From: Streptomyces paludis
GTDB lineage: Bacteria > Actinomycetota > Actinomycetes > Streptomycetales > Streptomycetaceae
Direction: 5' to 3'
Assembly (NCBI RefSeq): GCF_003344965.1
Contig: NZ_CP031194.1
Span: forward strand, 248,001 to 312,000
Length of the DNA stretch: 64,000 nt
The first letter of the stretch is position 1; every line of letters starts with the position of its first letter. The position numbers were made by a program, and so were the translations under genes. The notes under the pieces were generated by a model that had not been told where the DNA came from, searched no databases, and saw only the letters and a list, made by a program, of their open reading frames with translations. Positions 26,131-35,508 of this stretch are shown piece after piece.

Positions 26131-26607
26131 TCACCCCTCGGCGGGCTCGAACCAGGTCGGCTCGTCGGCCAGCGCCTGCTTGATCCGGAAGACCGCGAAG
26201 TCCTCCAGCTGGGGCAGCGCGTCAACGGGGAACCAGGCCACGTCCAGCGACTCGTCGTCGTTGACCCGGGCCTCCCCGCCGACCGCCCGGCAGCGGATCG
26301 TGGTGTCCATGAACTGACACTGGTCCCCGTTCGGATAGGTGACCGGGTGGAGCGTCTGGACGAGCACGACGCGCTCCGCCACACACCGCACGGCGGTCTC
26401 CTCGTACACCTCGCGCACGGCGGTGACCGCCGGCTGCTCGCCGGGCTCGGGGATGCCGCCGATGATCGACCAGTTGCCGGTGTCCGCACGGCGGCCGAGC
26501 AGGACCCGGCCCTCGTCGTCGAAGACAATCGCGCTGACACCCGGCAGGAAGAGCAGCTGGTGGCCTGCGGTGGCCCGGACCCGGCGGATGAAGTCAGGTG
26601 TACCCAT
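26131..26607 (-). CDS. Nudix hydrolase
   Basis: Single-domain Nudix pyrophosphohydrolase of 158 aa. The Nudix box is complete in GGIPEPGEQPAVTAVREVYE, continuing ETAV, with the metal-binding REVYEE core. It hydrolyses a nucleoside diphosphate linked to some other group; the substrate is not predictable. It lies 10 bp before the stop of the lnt gene on the same strand and may be cotranscribed with it. Confidence 0.9.
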   Translation of the reverse strand: MGTPDFIRRVRATAGHQLLFLPGVSAIVFDDEGRVLLGRRADTGNWSIIGGIPEPGEQPAVTAVREVYEETAVRCVAERVVLVQTLHPVTYPNGDQCQFMDTTIRCRAVGGEARVNDDESLDVAWFPVDALPQLEDFAVFRIKQALADEPTWFEPAEG

Positions 26608-26617
26608 GGGCCCGAGC

Positions 26618-28213
26618 CTATGCGGCGCGCCGGGCCCGTACGGAACGGACCGTCACCCAGCCGAGACCGGCCGCGGCGACCGTCATGAGCAGCCACTCCG
26701 GCAGCGCGCCCAGCCGGGTCGCGGGGGTGAGCGAGGTGCGCAGCGCGACCTTGTCGACCAGCGCGGCGGGCGTGAACCACGTCGTCCGCTCGACGACCGT
26801 GCCGTCCGGCCGGATGATCGCGCTGACCCCGCTGGTCGCGGAGACCACCACGGCCCTGCTGTGCTCCACGGCCCGCACCCGGGACATGGCGAGCTGCTGG
26901 TAGGTCATCTCGCTGCGGTCGAAGGTGGCGTTGTTGCTGGGGACGGCGATGAGTTCGGCGCCGGCCCGGACCGGGTCGCGCACATCGCTGTCGAAGGCCG
27001 CCTCGAAGCAGGTGACCATGCCCACCCGGGTACCGGCGAGGTCGAAGACGCCCACCTTGTCGCCCGGGCCGAAGTCGCGCCGGACCCGGTCGACGTCGGA
27101 GCTGAAGAGACGGACGAAGGAGCGCATCGGGATGTACTCGCCGAACGGCTGCACATGCCGTTTGTCGTACGTGTTCACCGGGCCCCGCTCGGGGTCCCAC
27201 TGGATCATGGTGTTGCGCAGCTTGCCCGTGTCGGGCGCGAGCACCGTACCGATCACGGTGGGTACGCCGATCGCCTTCACGGCCTGGTCGATGACCAGCC
27301 GGGCGTCGGGGTTGCGGTACGGGTCGAGGTCGGAGGAGTTCTCCGGCCAGAGCACGAAGTCGGGCCGCGGCTCCTTGCCGGCCCGTACGTCGGCGGCGAG
27401 CTGCTCGGTGACCCGGGCGTGGTTGTCGAGGACCGCGCGGCGCTGGGCGTTGAAGTCGAGTCCGGCGCGCGGCACATTGCCCTGGATCGCGGCGACGGTC
27501 GCGGTGCCGTCCTCGGCCCCGTCGCTGACCAGCGGCAGGGCGGCCAGCGCCGCCACGACCGGGGCCAGCACCGTCGCGGCGGCGACGGCGACGGCGGCGC
27601 GCGGCACCTTGCGGGTCTCGCGGTACGCGACGGCCTGCCGGAGCGCCTCGTACAGGCCGAAGCCGCACAGGACGACGGCGAAGCCGAGGACCGGGGTGCC
27701 GCCCACGGCGGCGAGCGGCAGGAAGACACCGTCGGCCTGGCCGAAGGCGATCTTGCCCCAGGGGAAGCCGCCGAACGGCACCCGCCCCCGCGCGGCCTCG
27801 CCGAGGATCCAGAGCGCGGCGGCCCACACCGGCCAGACGGGGAGCCGGCTCACGGCGGCGATGCCGAGGCCGGTCAGCCCGAGGAACAGCGCCTCGAAGA
27901 GGACCAGCCCGAGCCACGGTACGGGTCCGACCTCCTCGCCCGTCCAGACCAGGAGCGGCAGCAGGAAGCCGAGCCCGGCGAGATAGCCGAGGCCGAAGCC
28001 GGCCCGGAGCCGGCGCCCGTACAGGCTCCAGGCGAGCAGGGCGAAGCCGGGCAGGGCCAGCCACCACAGGGTGCGGGGCGGGAAGCTCGCGTACAGCAGG
28101 ACGCCGGAGAGGACCGCCCCACCGGGTCTGACCAGCCGTCGCAGCAGACGCCGCCCACCGCCCGGCACGGAGGCGGGCGAGGTGGGCTCGACGGGGGTGA
28201 TGGTGGCGCTCAC
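26618..28213 (-). CDS. lnt: Apolipoprotein N-acyltransferase
   Basis: Membrane enzyme that adds the third acyl chain to lipoprotein N-terminal cysteines, 531 aa. About six N-terminal membrane segments (residues 30-230) precede a nitrilase-fold domain. The catalytic triad is present: Glu291 in WPENSS, Lys351 in YDKRHVQPFGEYIP and Cys402 in MVTCFEAAF, with spacing like the E. coli Glu267-Lys335-Cys387. A last membrane helix is followed by RSVRARRAA. GTG 28213 begins the sensible protein; the frame remains open upstream but overlaps the divergent gene. Streptomyces often carries two Lnt paralogues, so this may be one of a pair. Confidence 0.92.
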   Translation of the reverse strand: MSATITPVEPTSPASVPGGGRRLLRRLVRPGGAVLSGVLLYASFPPRTLWWLALPGFALLAWSLYGRRLRAGFGLGYLAGLGFLLPLLVWTGEEVGPVPWLGLVLFEALFLGLTGLGIAAVSRLPVWPVWAAALWILGEAARGRVPFGGFPWGKIAFGQADGVFLPLAAVGGTPVLGFAVVLCGFGLYEALRQAVAYRETRKVPRAAVAVAAATVLAPVVAALAALPLVSDGAEDGTATVAAIQGNVPRAGLDFNAQRRAVLDNHARVTEQLAADVRAGKEPRPDFVLWPENSSDLDPYRNPDARLVIDQAVKAIGVPTVIGTVLAPDTGKLRNTMIQWDPERGPVNTYDKRHVQPFGEYIPMRSFVRLFSSDVDRVRRDFGPGDKVGVFDLAGTRVGMVTCFEAAFDSDVRDPVRAGAELIAVPSNNATFDRSEMTYQQLAMSRVRAVEHSRAVVVSATSGVSAIIRPDGTVVERTTWFTPAALVDKVALRTSLTPATRLGALPEWLLMTVAAAGLGWVTVRSVRARRAA

Positions 28214-28385
28214 CCGGTGGAGTCTACGGGGCGCGGACCGCGCGGCCGGGGTGGCGGCGGCCACGATGCCCCGCAATCCCTCCACAAACCCCCGTCGGTG
28301 CCGATACCGTATGCGCCAGTCCCTGCCACCTGGCCGAATCCGGTCGTCGTGGGACAGGACCTGGCACAGCTCGGGGGTCGACTCG

Positions 28386-29504
28386 ATGGCCGCACCGGCG
28401 GAACGGTCCGCGGTACGGGGGGCGGTGCGCGTCCGCCGCGGGGCGTCCGACGTCCTCACCGCCGCGCTGCTCGGCGCCGTCGCCGTCTGGGCGCTGATCA
28501 GCGCGGCGGCGGGCGGCGGCAGACCGGAGGGCGTCCTGCTGGCGGTGCTCGCTGTCACCTCGGGGTATGTCTGCGGCCGGATCGGCGGATCGCTGGTGCC
28601 GGTCGCCGTCGCGTCCGTCCTGGCGGTCGTGGGGCTGGGCTGGGCGCTCGCATCCGGCCAGGAGACCTTCGGCGGTGCGGCGGTCTCGGCGGCCACTCCG
28701 CCGGGTGACACGGGCGCGGTCACCGCGCTGCTGGTGCTGGCGGCCGGGGCGGCGTGCTGCGCGGCCTCGGCGACCCGCCGGGCGGCGCTCCGGCCGGCGC
28801 TGCTGCTGCTCGCCGTGGTCATCGCGGGGGTCGCGGGGCTGCTGGGTTCCGTGGTGGGGCTGATCGCGGTGCTCGGTGTGCTGCTGTGCTCGCTCGCGGC
28901 GGCCCGGACCCGCCACCGGACGATCGCCCTCGCCGGTTTCGCGCTGGTGACGGCGGTGGTGGCCGGGCTGTCCTGGTCGGTGGCCGAGCGGGCGCTGCCG
29001 GAGGGCCTGTCGGTCGCGCTGGAGGGGCAGCTCACCCAGCACCGCGTCCAGCTGTGGCACGACGCGGCCGGGCTGGCGCGGGAGCATCCGCTGCTGGGCG
29101 CCGGACCCGACCGGTTCGGCGATCTCAGCCCGGCCGTCGCGCAGTCGATCGACAGCGACGGCAAGCCGCACTCGGCGCCGCTCCAGCTGGCCGCGGAGCA
29201 GGGCGCGGTGGGCGTGGGCCTGCTGGCCCTGGTCTACGGCAGGCTGCTGTACGTCCTGGGGCGCTCGCCCTGCTCCACTCCGGTGGTGCTGACGGCGGGG
29301 GCCGCCCTGACGGCGCTGGCCGCGCTGGCCTGCGTGGGCAACGCGCTGAGCTTCACCTCGGTGACGGTGGGGGCGGGCCTGCTCGCGGGACTGGCCACGG
29401 CGCGCCGGGCGCCGGGTCCGCCGCCCGTACCGCCCGCGACCGGCCCCCGGGCCTGGGGCGACACCGGCACCGGCAGCGACGCCGTACGGTCCGCGCGGGC
29501 CTGA
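28386..29504 (+). CDS. O-antigen-ligase-like polytopic membrane protein
   Basis: A 372-aa protein with about nine to ten membrane segments. The conserved region typical of the Wzy_C / O-antigen ligase family is seen as RVQLWHDAAGLAREHPLLG followed by AGPDRF and HSAPLQLAAEQGAVG, which in relatives is the extracytoplasmic loop with a key His/Arg. It is shorter than most ligases. ATG 28386 starts after a 172-bp gap from divergent lnt. It may act on a cell-surface polysaccharide or glycolipid; no other polysaccharide gene is adjacent. Confidence 0.75.
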   Translation: MAAPAERSAVRGAVRVRRGASDVLTAALLGAVAVWALISAAAGGGRPEGVLLAVLAVTSGYVCGRIGGSLVPVAVASVLAVVGLGWALASGQETFGGAAVSAATPPGDTGAVTALLVLAAGAACCAASATRRAALRPALLLLAVVIAGVAGLLGSVVGLIAVLGVLLCSLAAARTRHRTIALAGFALVTAVVAGLSWSVAERALPEGLSVALEGQLTQHRVQLWHDAAGLAREHPLLGAGPDRFGDLSPAVAQSIDSDGKPHSAPLQLAAEQGAVGVGLLALVYGRLLYVLGRSPCSTPVVLTAGAALTALAALACVGNALSFTSVTVGAGLLAGLATARRAPGPPPVPPATGPRAWGDTGTGSDAVRSARA

Positions 29505-29530
29505 GCGGCCCGCGGGGGCCCGAAGGGGCC

Positions 29531-30106
29531 TCAGGCGGTGGCGGGGGCGGGTCCTGCCGGGCCGGGGGGTGTCTGGAGGCTCAGACGGTTGCGGATGACG
29601 CGTACGGCGGCCTCGGCGTCGTCCACCGTCACGGTGAAGGTCCGGCCGTCGCCCAGCGTGAGGACGAGGGCCTCGCCCCGGCGTACCACCACGGCCGTGC
29701 CCATCTCGGGCCGCCAGCGGTAGCCCCAGCCGCCCCACTGGCCCGGGGAGACCCGGGGCACGAAGTCGGCGCCCACGATCTGGGCGAGCTGGATCCGGCG
29801 GCGCGGCAGCCCCATGTGGCCGCAGCGCACTTCCAGGCAGTCGTCCTCGACCCGGACCGCCACATGGACGAAGGCCAGGGTGCCGAAGAGGATCAGCAGG
29901 CCGGCCGCCACACAGCCGACGACGGACATCAGCAGGGCGGCGATGCCGGAGGTCCAGTTGGAGTCGACGGCCAGTTCGATGCCGAGGGCGACGCAGCCGG
30001 CGCCCGCGAGGGCCAGCAGCCACTGCGCGCGGTTGGTGGCCCGTCCGGTCCAGGTCTCGGGCAGGGGCTCAGCGGAGTGGCCCTCGTGCCGGGGGTGCTC
30101 CCTCAT
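29531..30106 (-). CDS. Membrane protein with bacterial PH-like domain
   Basis: A 191-aa protein with two membrane segments (about residues 26-47 and 54-80) followed by a small beta-rich domain. That domain (VEDDCLEVRCGHMGLPRRRI, then GWGYRWRPEMGTAVVVRRGE and a C-terminal helix) is typical of bacterial PH domains. The N-terminal DUF3093-like arrangement is common in actinobacteria. It follows the racemase gene by 62 bp on the same strand. No function is known. Confidence 0.78.
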   Translation of the reverse strand: MREHPRHEGHSAEPLPETWTGRATNRAQWLLALAGAGCVALGIELAVDSNWTSGIAALLMSVVGCVAAGLLILFGTLAFVHVAVRVEDDCLEVRCGHMGLPRRRIQLAQIVGADFVPRVSPGQWGGWGYRWRPEMGTAVVVRRGEALVLTLGDGRTFTVTVDDAEAAVRVIRNRLSLQTPPGPAGPAPATA

Positions 30107-30168
30107 GTCAAGCAGCGTAACCGGATTCCGGCCGGACGGAAGTGCTCAGGACGGCCTTCCGGAGGGCG

Positions 30169-30966
30169 TCAGCGGGTCCCGACGGCGGCCAGCAGCCGTC
30201 CCTCGGCGTAGCTGAGCGCGGCGGCCGGCAGCGCGGACTCGGCTCCGCCGAGCAGCACGGTGAGCCGGGACGCGGATGCGCCGACCGGGTCCGTACCGGA
30301 ACTTTCGGCGCGCTCGGCGACCCGGCGCAGCGCCTGGGCCGCGACCGCGTCGGCGGAGCCGTGGAAGACGGGGTCCGGCCGGCCGGGGCGCCGGACGGCG
30401 GCGCGGATACGGTCGGCGACCAGTTCGTAGTGGGTGCAGCCCAGGACGACGGCGCTCACGTCGGGCGGGGTGAGCGCGGCGGCGCGGGCCACCGCGCGGT
30501 CGATCGCGTCCTCGTCGGCGTGCTCGACGGCGTCCGCGAGTCCGGGGCAGGGCACTTCGGTGACCGGGACGGACGCGGCGAAGTCGCGGATCAGACCGCG
30601 CTGGTACGGGCTGCCGGTGGTGGCGGGGGTGGCCCAGATGGCCACGGATCCGCCGCCGGCCGCCGCGGGCTTGATCGCCGGGACGGTGCCGATGACGGGG
30701 AGCAGCGGTTCCAGCTCGGCGCGGAGGGCGGGCAGCGCGTGGACGGAGGCGGTGTTGCAGGCGACGATCAGGGCGTCGGGGCGGTGCGCCGCCGCCGCGC
30801 GCGCGACGCCGAGGGCCAGCGCGGTGACGTCCTGCGGGGTGCGCGGGCCCCAGGGCATGCTGCCGGGGTCCGAGGAGAGGACGAGATCGGCTTCCGGCCG
30901 CAGCCGGCGCACCGCGCCGGCGGCCGCGAGCAGCCCGATTCCGGAGTCCATGAGCGCGATCTTCAC
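30169..30966 (-). CDS. Glutamate/aspartate racemase family protein
   Basis: PLP-independent racemase fold, 265 aa. The two catalytic cysteines are in VACNTAS and LGCTHYEL, and the N-terminal acid/serine pair is in MDSGIGLLAA. It differs from canonical MurI at DSGVGGLTV and in the PYG loop, where SMPWGPRTPQDV is found. It may therefore be a divergent paralogue with another substrate rather than the cell-wall enzyme. GTG 30966 is used; the longer frame overlaps the divergent glycosyltransferase. Confidence 0.82.
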   Translation of the reverse strand: MKIALMDSGIGLLAAAGAVRRLRPEADLVLSSDPGSMPWGPRTPQDVTALALGVARAAAAHRPDALIVACNTASVHALPALRAELEPLLPVIGTVPAIKPAAAGGGSVAIWATPATTGSPYQRGLIRDFAASVPVTEVPCPGLADAVEHADEDAIDRAVARAAALTPPDVSAVVLGCTHYELVADRIRAAVRRPGRPDPVFHGSADAVAAQALRRVAERAESSGTDPVGASASRLTVLLGGAESALPAAALSYAEGRLLAAVGTR

Positions 30967-31024
30967 CCGGTCACCATAGTCGACGGCCCTTGCGGTCCCC
31001 GCGCGGTGGTGCAGACTGCGGCGA

Positions 31025-32263
31025 ATGAGTGCCATTGCGTGGATCGCCGCGGTTTCGCTGGCCGCCTGGGGCTGGCTGGCGCTGGGTCAGGGGTTCTTCT
31101 GGCGTACGGATCAGCGGCTGCCGGGGCGCTCGGGTCCCCCGGGCGCGGGCGACGCGTACGGGAGCCGGCCGCGCCCGAAGGAGCCGGGCGAGGACGGCGC
31201 GGAGCCGCCGTGGCCGTCCGTCGCCGTCGTGGTGCCCGCGCGGGACGAGGCGGCGGTGCTGCCCGCGTCGCTGCCCTCGCTGCTGTCGCAGGTGTATCCG
31301 GGCCGGGCCGAGATCTTCCTGGTGGACGACGGGAGTTCGGACGGGACGGGACTGCTCGCCCGTGAACTGTCCGCGCGTTACGGCGGGCTGCCGCTGACGG
31401 TGGCGTCGCCGGGCGAGCCGGAGCCGGGCTGGACCGGCAAGCTGTGGGCGGTGCGGCACGGCATCGCGCTGGCCCGTGCCCATGAGCCGGATTTCCTGCT
31501 GCTCACCGACGCGGACATCGCCCATGAGCCGGACAGTCTGCGCGAACTGGTCGTCGCCGCCGAGGTGTACGGGCTGGACATGGTCTCGCAGATGGCGCGG
31601 CTGCGGGTGGCGGGGGCCTGGGAGAAGCTCGTCGTGCCGGCGTTCGTGTACTTCTTCGCGCAGCTCTATCCGTTCCGCCGGATCAACCGGCCCGGCGGCC
31701 GGACCGCGGCGGCGGCCGGCGGCTGTGTGCTGCTGCGCACGGAGACCGCCGTACGGGCGCGGGTGCCCGAGGCGTTCCGGCAGGCGGTGATCGACGATGT
31801 GTCGATGGCCAGGGCGGTGCGGCGCGGCGGGGGCCGGATCTGGCTGGGGCTGGCGGACCGGGTGGACAGTGTGCGGCCCTATCCGCGGCTGGCCGATCTG
31901 TGGCGGATGGTCTCGCGCAGCGCGTACGCGCAGCTCCGGCACAATCCGCTGCTGCTGCTTCTCACGGTGGCGGGGCTGGCGGTGGTCTATCTCGTGCCGC
32001 CCGTCGCGCTCTGCGCGGGGGTGTTCGGCGGGGACCGGGCGGCGGGGCTGCTGGGGCTGGCCGCGTGGGCGGTGATGACGGGGACGTACATCCCGATCCT
32101 GCGCTACTACCGGCTGTCGCTGTGGCAGGCTCCGCTGCTGCCGCTCACGGCGTTCCTCTATCTGCTGATGACGGTGGACTCGGCCGTACGGCACTACCGG
32201 GGGCGCGGCGCCGCCTGGAAGGGCCGTACGTACGCCCGTCCCGAGGCGGCGCCGGACCGCTGA
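31025..32263 (+). CDS. Family 2 glycosyltransferase, HpnB-like
   Basis: Membrane-bound glycosyltransferase of 412 aa. One N-terminal membrane helix is followed by a disordered Pro/Arg linker, then the GT-A domain: VVVPARDEAAVLP, FLVDDGSSDGTG, GWTGKLWAVRHG, LLTDADI and a catalytic-type IDDVSMARAVRRGGG. Three to four C-terminal membrane helices follow. The order and motifs match the hopene-associated glycosyltransferase HpnB family. No squalene-hopene cyclase gene is nearby, so a role in hopanoid sugars is only suggested. It is divergent from the racemase gene by 58 bp. Confidence 0.88.
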   Translation: MSAIAWIAAVSLAAWGWLALGQGFFWRTDQRLPGRSGPPGAGDAYGSRPRPKEPGEDGAEPPWPSVAVVVPARDEAAVLPASLPSLLSQVYPGRAEIFLVDDGSSDGTGLLARELSARYGGLPLTVASPGEPEPGWTGKLWAVRHGIALARAHEPDFLLLTDADIAHEPDSLRELVVAAEVYGLDMVSQMARLRVAGAWEKLVVPAFVYFFAQLYPFRRINRPGGRTAAAAGGCVLLRTETAVRARVPEAFRQAVIDDVSMARAVRRGGGRIWLGLADRVDSVRPYPRLADLWRMVSRSAYAQLRHNPLLLLLTVAGLAVVYLVPPVALCAGVFGGDRAAGLLGLAAWAVMTGTYIPILRYYRLSLWQAPLLPLTAFLYLLMTVDSAVRHYRGRGAAWKGRTYARPEAAPDR

Positions 32264-32330
32264 CGAATATCCCGGCGTGCGGGCAGGACCGCTCAGGTAT
32301 ATGAGGTGTCCGGCCGCTGTTCGGCGTAGG

Positions 32331-33608
32331 TCACTTCCTGCCGGGTGTCCAGTTCATGCCCCATCCATAGGCGTAATCGATGGTGCGCTGCGGACTGACT
32401 CCGCGTTCCGGTACCAGAAAGCGCGCTTCGCGCTGGACGACGAGATCCGAGCCGGTATTGGTGATCAGCGCCAGCGCGCAGACCGTCGAAGGGACCGTGC
32501 ATTCCCCCAGCGAGAAGTCGATCGCGGCGCCGTGCTGCGGCTGGAGAGTGACCGTCGCGTCAAGATCCGCGAAACTGCTGGCGCCTTCATAGATGGTGAC
32601 GAAGATGACGACGCGGCGCAGCCGGTCCTTGTGATCCAGGTTGATGGTGAGGTTCTCGCCGCTGTCGGACCCGCCGGTGCGGTCGTCGCCGTCGAGATGG
32701 ATGTACGGGGCCCGGTCGACCGCACCGAAGGCATTGCCGAGGGCCTGGACGACGCCTTTGCGTCCGTCGGTCAGTTCATAGAGGGCGCACAGGTCGAGAT
32801 CGAGATCGTTGTGCGTGGCGAAGGAACGGCCGAGTTTGGCGCCCCAGCCCTTGAACTGTTTGCGCGACTGCCAGCTGAGGTTGACGCGCATGGCGCCCGA
32901 GGTGCCGCCCTGTTTCGTCAGGGAGACGGAGGGGGCCTCCTTGGTCAGCGTCACCTTGCTCAGCCGTACGGGCGCGGGGGCCGGCGCGGGCGGTGCCTGT
33001 GGCGGCACGGGCCGCGCGACCGGTGCGGCCGGTGCTGCCGGCGCGGCGGGCGCGGGCTGCGCGACCGGTGCGGCGGGCGCGGCCGGTTCGTCGACGGAGA
33101 TGCCGAAGTCCGTGGCCAGCCCGGCGAGTCCGCTGTCGTACCCCTGGCCGACCGCGCGGAACTTCCAGCTCCCCTGGCGCCGGTACAGCTCGCCGAGGAC
33201 GTACGCCGTCTCGACGGTCGCGTCGCTGCTGTCGTACCGCGCGATCTCGGCCCCGCCGGCCGCGTCCAGCACCCGTACCCGGAGGCCGGGCACCTGCCCG
33301 AAGCTGCCGCCGTCCGCGGAGGCGGCCAGCACGATCCGTTCGACGTCGGCTTCGACCCGGGTGAGGTCGACGGTGACGGTGTCCGTGAGGTCCGTCCCGC
33401 CGGGCCGTTTGCCGTCGTGCCGTACCGCCCCGGACGCGTGCGCGGGCTGGTTGTAGAAGACGAAGTCGGCGTCCGAACGGACCTTGCCGGACACCAGAAG
33501 GAGCGCCGAGGCATCGACATCCGGCACCCCCGGTCCGGAACGCCATCCCAATTCGACCTGGACAGCCGGTGCGGTCACCGGAAGATTTGCGCCTTTAAGC
33601 ATGGACAT
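32331..33608 (-). CDS. Tandem TerD-domain protein
   Basis: Cytoplasmic protein of 425 aa with two TerD (calcium-binding tellurium-resistance) domains, about residues 1-170 and 235-425, joined by an Ala/Pro linker. Domain 1 has [18 protein letters not shown] and [17 protein letters not shown]. Domain 2 has [15 protein letters not shown] and [18 protein letters not shown], the acidic loops that bind calcium. ATG 33608 is chosen for its GGGGGCG; 33620 and 33602 are alternatives. The protein stands alone, not in a ter operon, which is common in Streptomyces. A role in stress signalling is known only at family level. Confidence 0.9.
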   Translation of the reverse strand: MSMLKGANLPVTAPAVQVELGWRSGPGVPDVDASALLLVSGKVRSDADFVFYNQPAHASGAVRHDGKRPGGTDLTDTVTVDLTRVEADVERIVLAASADGGSFGQVPGLRVRVLDAAGGAEIARYDSSDATVETAYVLGELYRRQGSWKFRAVGQGYDSGLAGLATDFGISVDEPAAPAAPVAQPAPAAPAAPAAPVARPVPPQAPPAPAPAPVRLSKVTLTKEAPSVSLTKQGGTSGAMRVNLSWQSRKQFKGWGAKLGRSFATHNDLDLDLCALYELTDGRKGVVQALGNAFGAVDRAPYIHLDGDDRTGGSDSGENLTINLDHKDRLRRVVIFVTIYEGASSFADLDATVTLQPQHGAAIDFSLGECTVPSTVCALALITNTGSDLVVQREARFLVPERGVSPQRTIDYAYGWGMNWTPGRK

Positions 33609-33859
33609 GATCGCCCCCATCGCGAGTCACGGTGCCCGTGGATTCCCTACCGTCAACCTAATCGCCGGATCGCGCTTCGGACCGCACGGGACCCGCCGGT
33701 AACCCCCCGTCAGCTTGCCCTTTACACGATCTGAACATCTTGCGGCGACCGATTTTCCCAAGTTCGCTCGCATTGGGGATCCGAAGTAGCCCACACCTCC
33801 CAAAACAAGCCCCATATCCGACTCCCCGAACCGACGCGCCGTGGCTTAACTTATGTTCC
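33609..33859. promoter_or_regulatory. AT-rich divergent promoter region, tandem TerD / Q-rich gene
   Basis: This 251-bp gap is AT-richer than its surroundings. TAACTT (33847-33852) lies 8 nt before the Q-rich gene's ATG and no ribosome site is visible, so that mRNA may be leaderless. A clear -35 is not present. Confidence 0.35.
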
Positions 33860-34354
33860 ATGACCTCCCCCCGCTCCACCTACGGCGGCGGCTACTACTC
33901 CGCGCCGTCCTTCCCGGACACCCCTATCTACGACTCCCTGGTCGCGGAGCGGGGCACGCCTCAGATCGCCCCGATCCGAGTGCCCGCCGCCTACGACACG
34001 AGCAACAGCTATCTGCCCGCCCTGCCGTCCGCGCTGCCCGCGCTGCCGGCCGGCCCGTCCCAGGCCGCCCCCGCCTACGGCAACTACCCGCAGCAACAGC
34101 AGATGCAGCCGCAGCCCGCGCCGCTCCAGCAGACTCCCGCGCCGTACATCCCGCAGCAGGGCGCGCCCCGGGGCTACCCGGGCCAGCAACAGCAGCAGCA
34201 GGCGCAGCCCCAGGCACAGCAGCAGCGCCCGATGATGCCCGGCACCGGGTACGAGGCGATGCGCCCCGCGGCGCCGCGCCCGGCGCCGCCGCAGCCCGCC
34301 GCCCCGTACGACGACCCGTACAACCGGCAGCAGTACCAGAGCAGAGGGTACTGA
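33860..34354 (+). CDS. Gln/Pro-rich low-complexity protein
   Basis: A 164-aa soluble protein. The N-terminus is specific (TSPRSTYGGGYYSAPSFPDT, then PIYDSLVAERGTPQIAPIRVP). From residue 70 on it becomes a disordered run of Gln, Pro and Ala. It looks like the Streptomyces family annotated DUF6643, recalled from memory and not checked. It has no signal peptide or membrane segment. Divergent promoter with the TerD protein suggests linked expression. Function unknown. Confidence 0.78.
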   Translation: MTSPRSTYGGGYYSAPSFPDTPIYDSLVAERGTPQIAPIRVPAAYDTSNSYLPALPSALPALPAGPSQAAPAYGNYPQQQQMQPQPAPLQQTPAPYIPQQGAPRGYPGQQQQQQAQPQAQQQRPMMPGTGYEAMRPAAPRPAPPQPAAPYDDPYNRQQYQSRGY

Positions 34355-34453
34355 CCGGGGCGCCACCGATCAGGGGCGGCGACCGGGAGCACCGGCGCGC
34401 GGCGGGAAGGTGCCGACCGGCCGGAGGTCAGAAGCCGGTGGCAGGATGGCGTC

Positions 34454-35335
34454 ATGCCCACACCGCACGACGCCGTTCTGCACACCTTGCGGGTCCACCC
34501 GGTCAAGTCCCTGGCCGGTCATGAGCCCGGCAGCGCCACCGTGGAGCCCTGGGGACTCTCCGGTGACCGCCGCTGGATGCTGATCGACGGGACGGGGAAG
34601 GCGGTCACCCAGCGCCAGCACGCCCGGCTGGCACTCGTCGGCGCCGAGCAGCTGCCGGACGGCGGGCTCCGGCTGTCCGCGCCCGGTGCCGCGCCCGGCG
34701 CCGCGGAGGGTCTCGTGCCCGGGCTGGCGCCGCTGACGGTCGCCGTACCGGAGGCGGGCGGCGGGGCGGAGGGCACCGTCGTGACGGAGATCTTCGGGAC
34801 GAAGGTCGAGGCGGTGTCCGCGGCGTACGCCGCGCACCACTGGCTGAGCAGGTATCTCGGGGTGGAGGTCCGGCTCGTCCATCTCGACGATCCCGCCCGG
34901 CGCCGGCCCGTCGACCCGGAGTACGCGCTGCCCGGGGAGACCGTGAGCTTCGCCGACGGCTACCCGCTGCTCGTCACCACGCTGGCATCGCTAGACGCCC
35001 TCAACTCCCTGATCGCGCAAGGCGATCACCCGGCGGAGGGGCCGCTTCCGATGGACCGGTTCCGGCCGAATCTGGTGGTGGCCGGGACCACGCCCTGGGC
35101 GGAGGACGGCTGGCGGCGTATCGCCGTCGGCGAGGTGACCTTCCGGGTCGCCAAACCCTGCGGCCGGTGTGTCGTCACCACCACCGACCAGCGCACCGCC
35201 GTACGCGGCCGGGAGCCGCTGCGCACCCTGGGCACACACCGCCGTATCGACGGCCGGCTGGTCTTCGGCCAGAACCTGGTCCCCGAGCACACCGGCACGC
35301 TGCGCGTCGGCGATCCGGTGACCGTACTCGGCTGA
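34454..35335 (+). CDS. MOSC-domain protein (YcbX/mARC-like)
   Basis: Molybdenum-cofactor-binding protein of 293 aa with N-terminal beta-barrel (LRVHPVKSLAGHE, GDRRWMLID) and C-terminal MOSC domain. Key segments are MDRFRPNLVVAGTTPWAEDG and RVAKPCGRCVVTTTD; the Cys in the CGRC segment is the expected molybdenum ligand. Relatives reduce N-hydroxylated compounds with a ferredoxin-type partner. There is no fused ferredoxin domain here. ATG 34454 follows the Q-rich gene by 99 bp. Confidence 0.9.
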   Translation: MPTPHDAVLHTLRVHPVKSLAGHEPGSATVEPWGLSGDRRWMLIDGTGKAVTQRQHARLALVGAEQLPDGGLRLSAPGAAPGAAEGLVPGLAPLTVAVPEAGGGAEGTVVTEIFGTKVEAVSAAYAAHHWLSRYLGVEVRLVHLDDPARRRPVDPEYALPGETVSFADGYPLLVTTLASLDALNSLIAQGDHPAEGPLPMDRFRPNLVVAGTTPWAEDGWRRIAVGEVTFRVAKPCGRCVVTTTDQRTAVRGREPLRTLGTHRRIDGRLVFGQNLVPEHTGTLRVGDPVTVLG

Positions 35336-35508
35336 CTGTTCCCCGCCCCTGCGCCGTCACCGGAACACCGCACGGTGATAAGCCTGTTGAGTGCGGCGGC
35401 GTGTTACGTGCAGGGCACAACGAGGTGAGCTTGCTCTCTCTTCCCCGGCATCGTTGCGCGTTCGCCGCGCCACGCGGCTACAACGGAGAGGGAAGGGGGT
35501 GCGGAACT

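Noticed and set aside
26339..28708. 789-codon frame opposite lnt
   Set aside because: Antisense shadow with Arg/Gly/Pro bias and no motifs.
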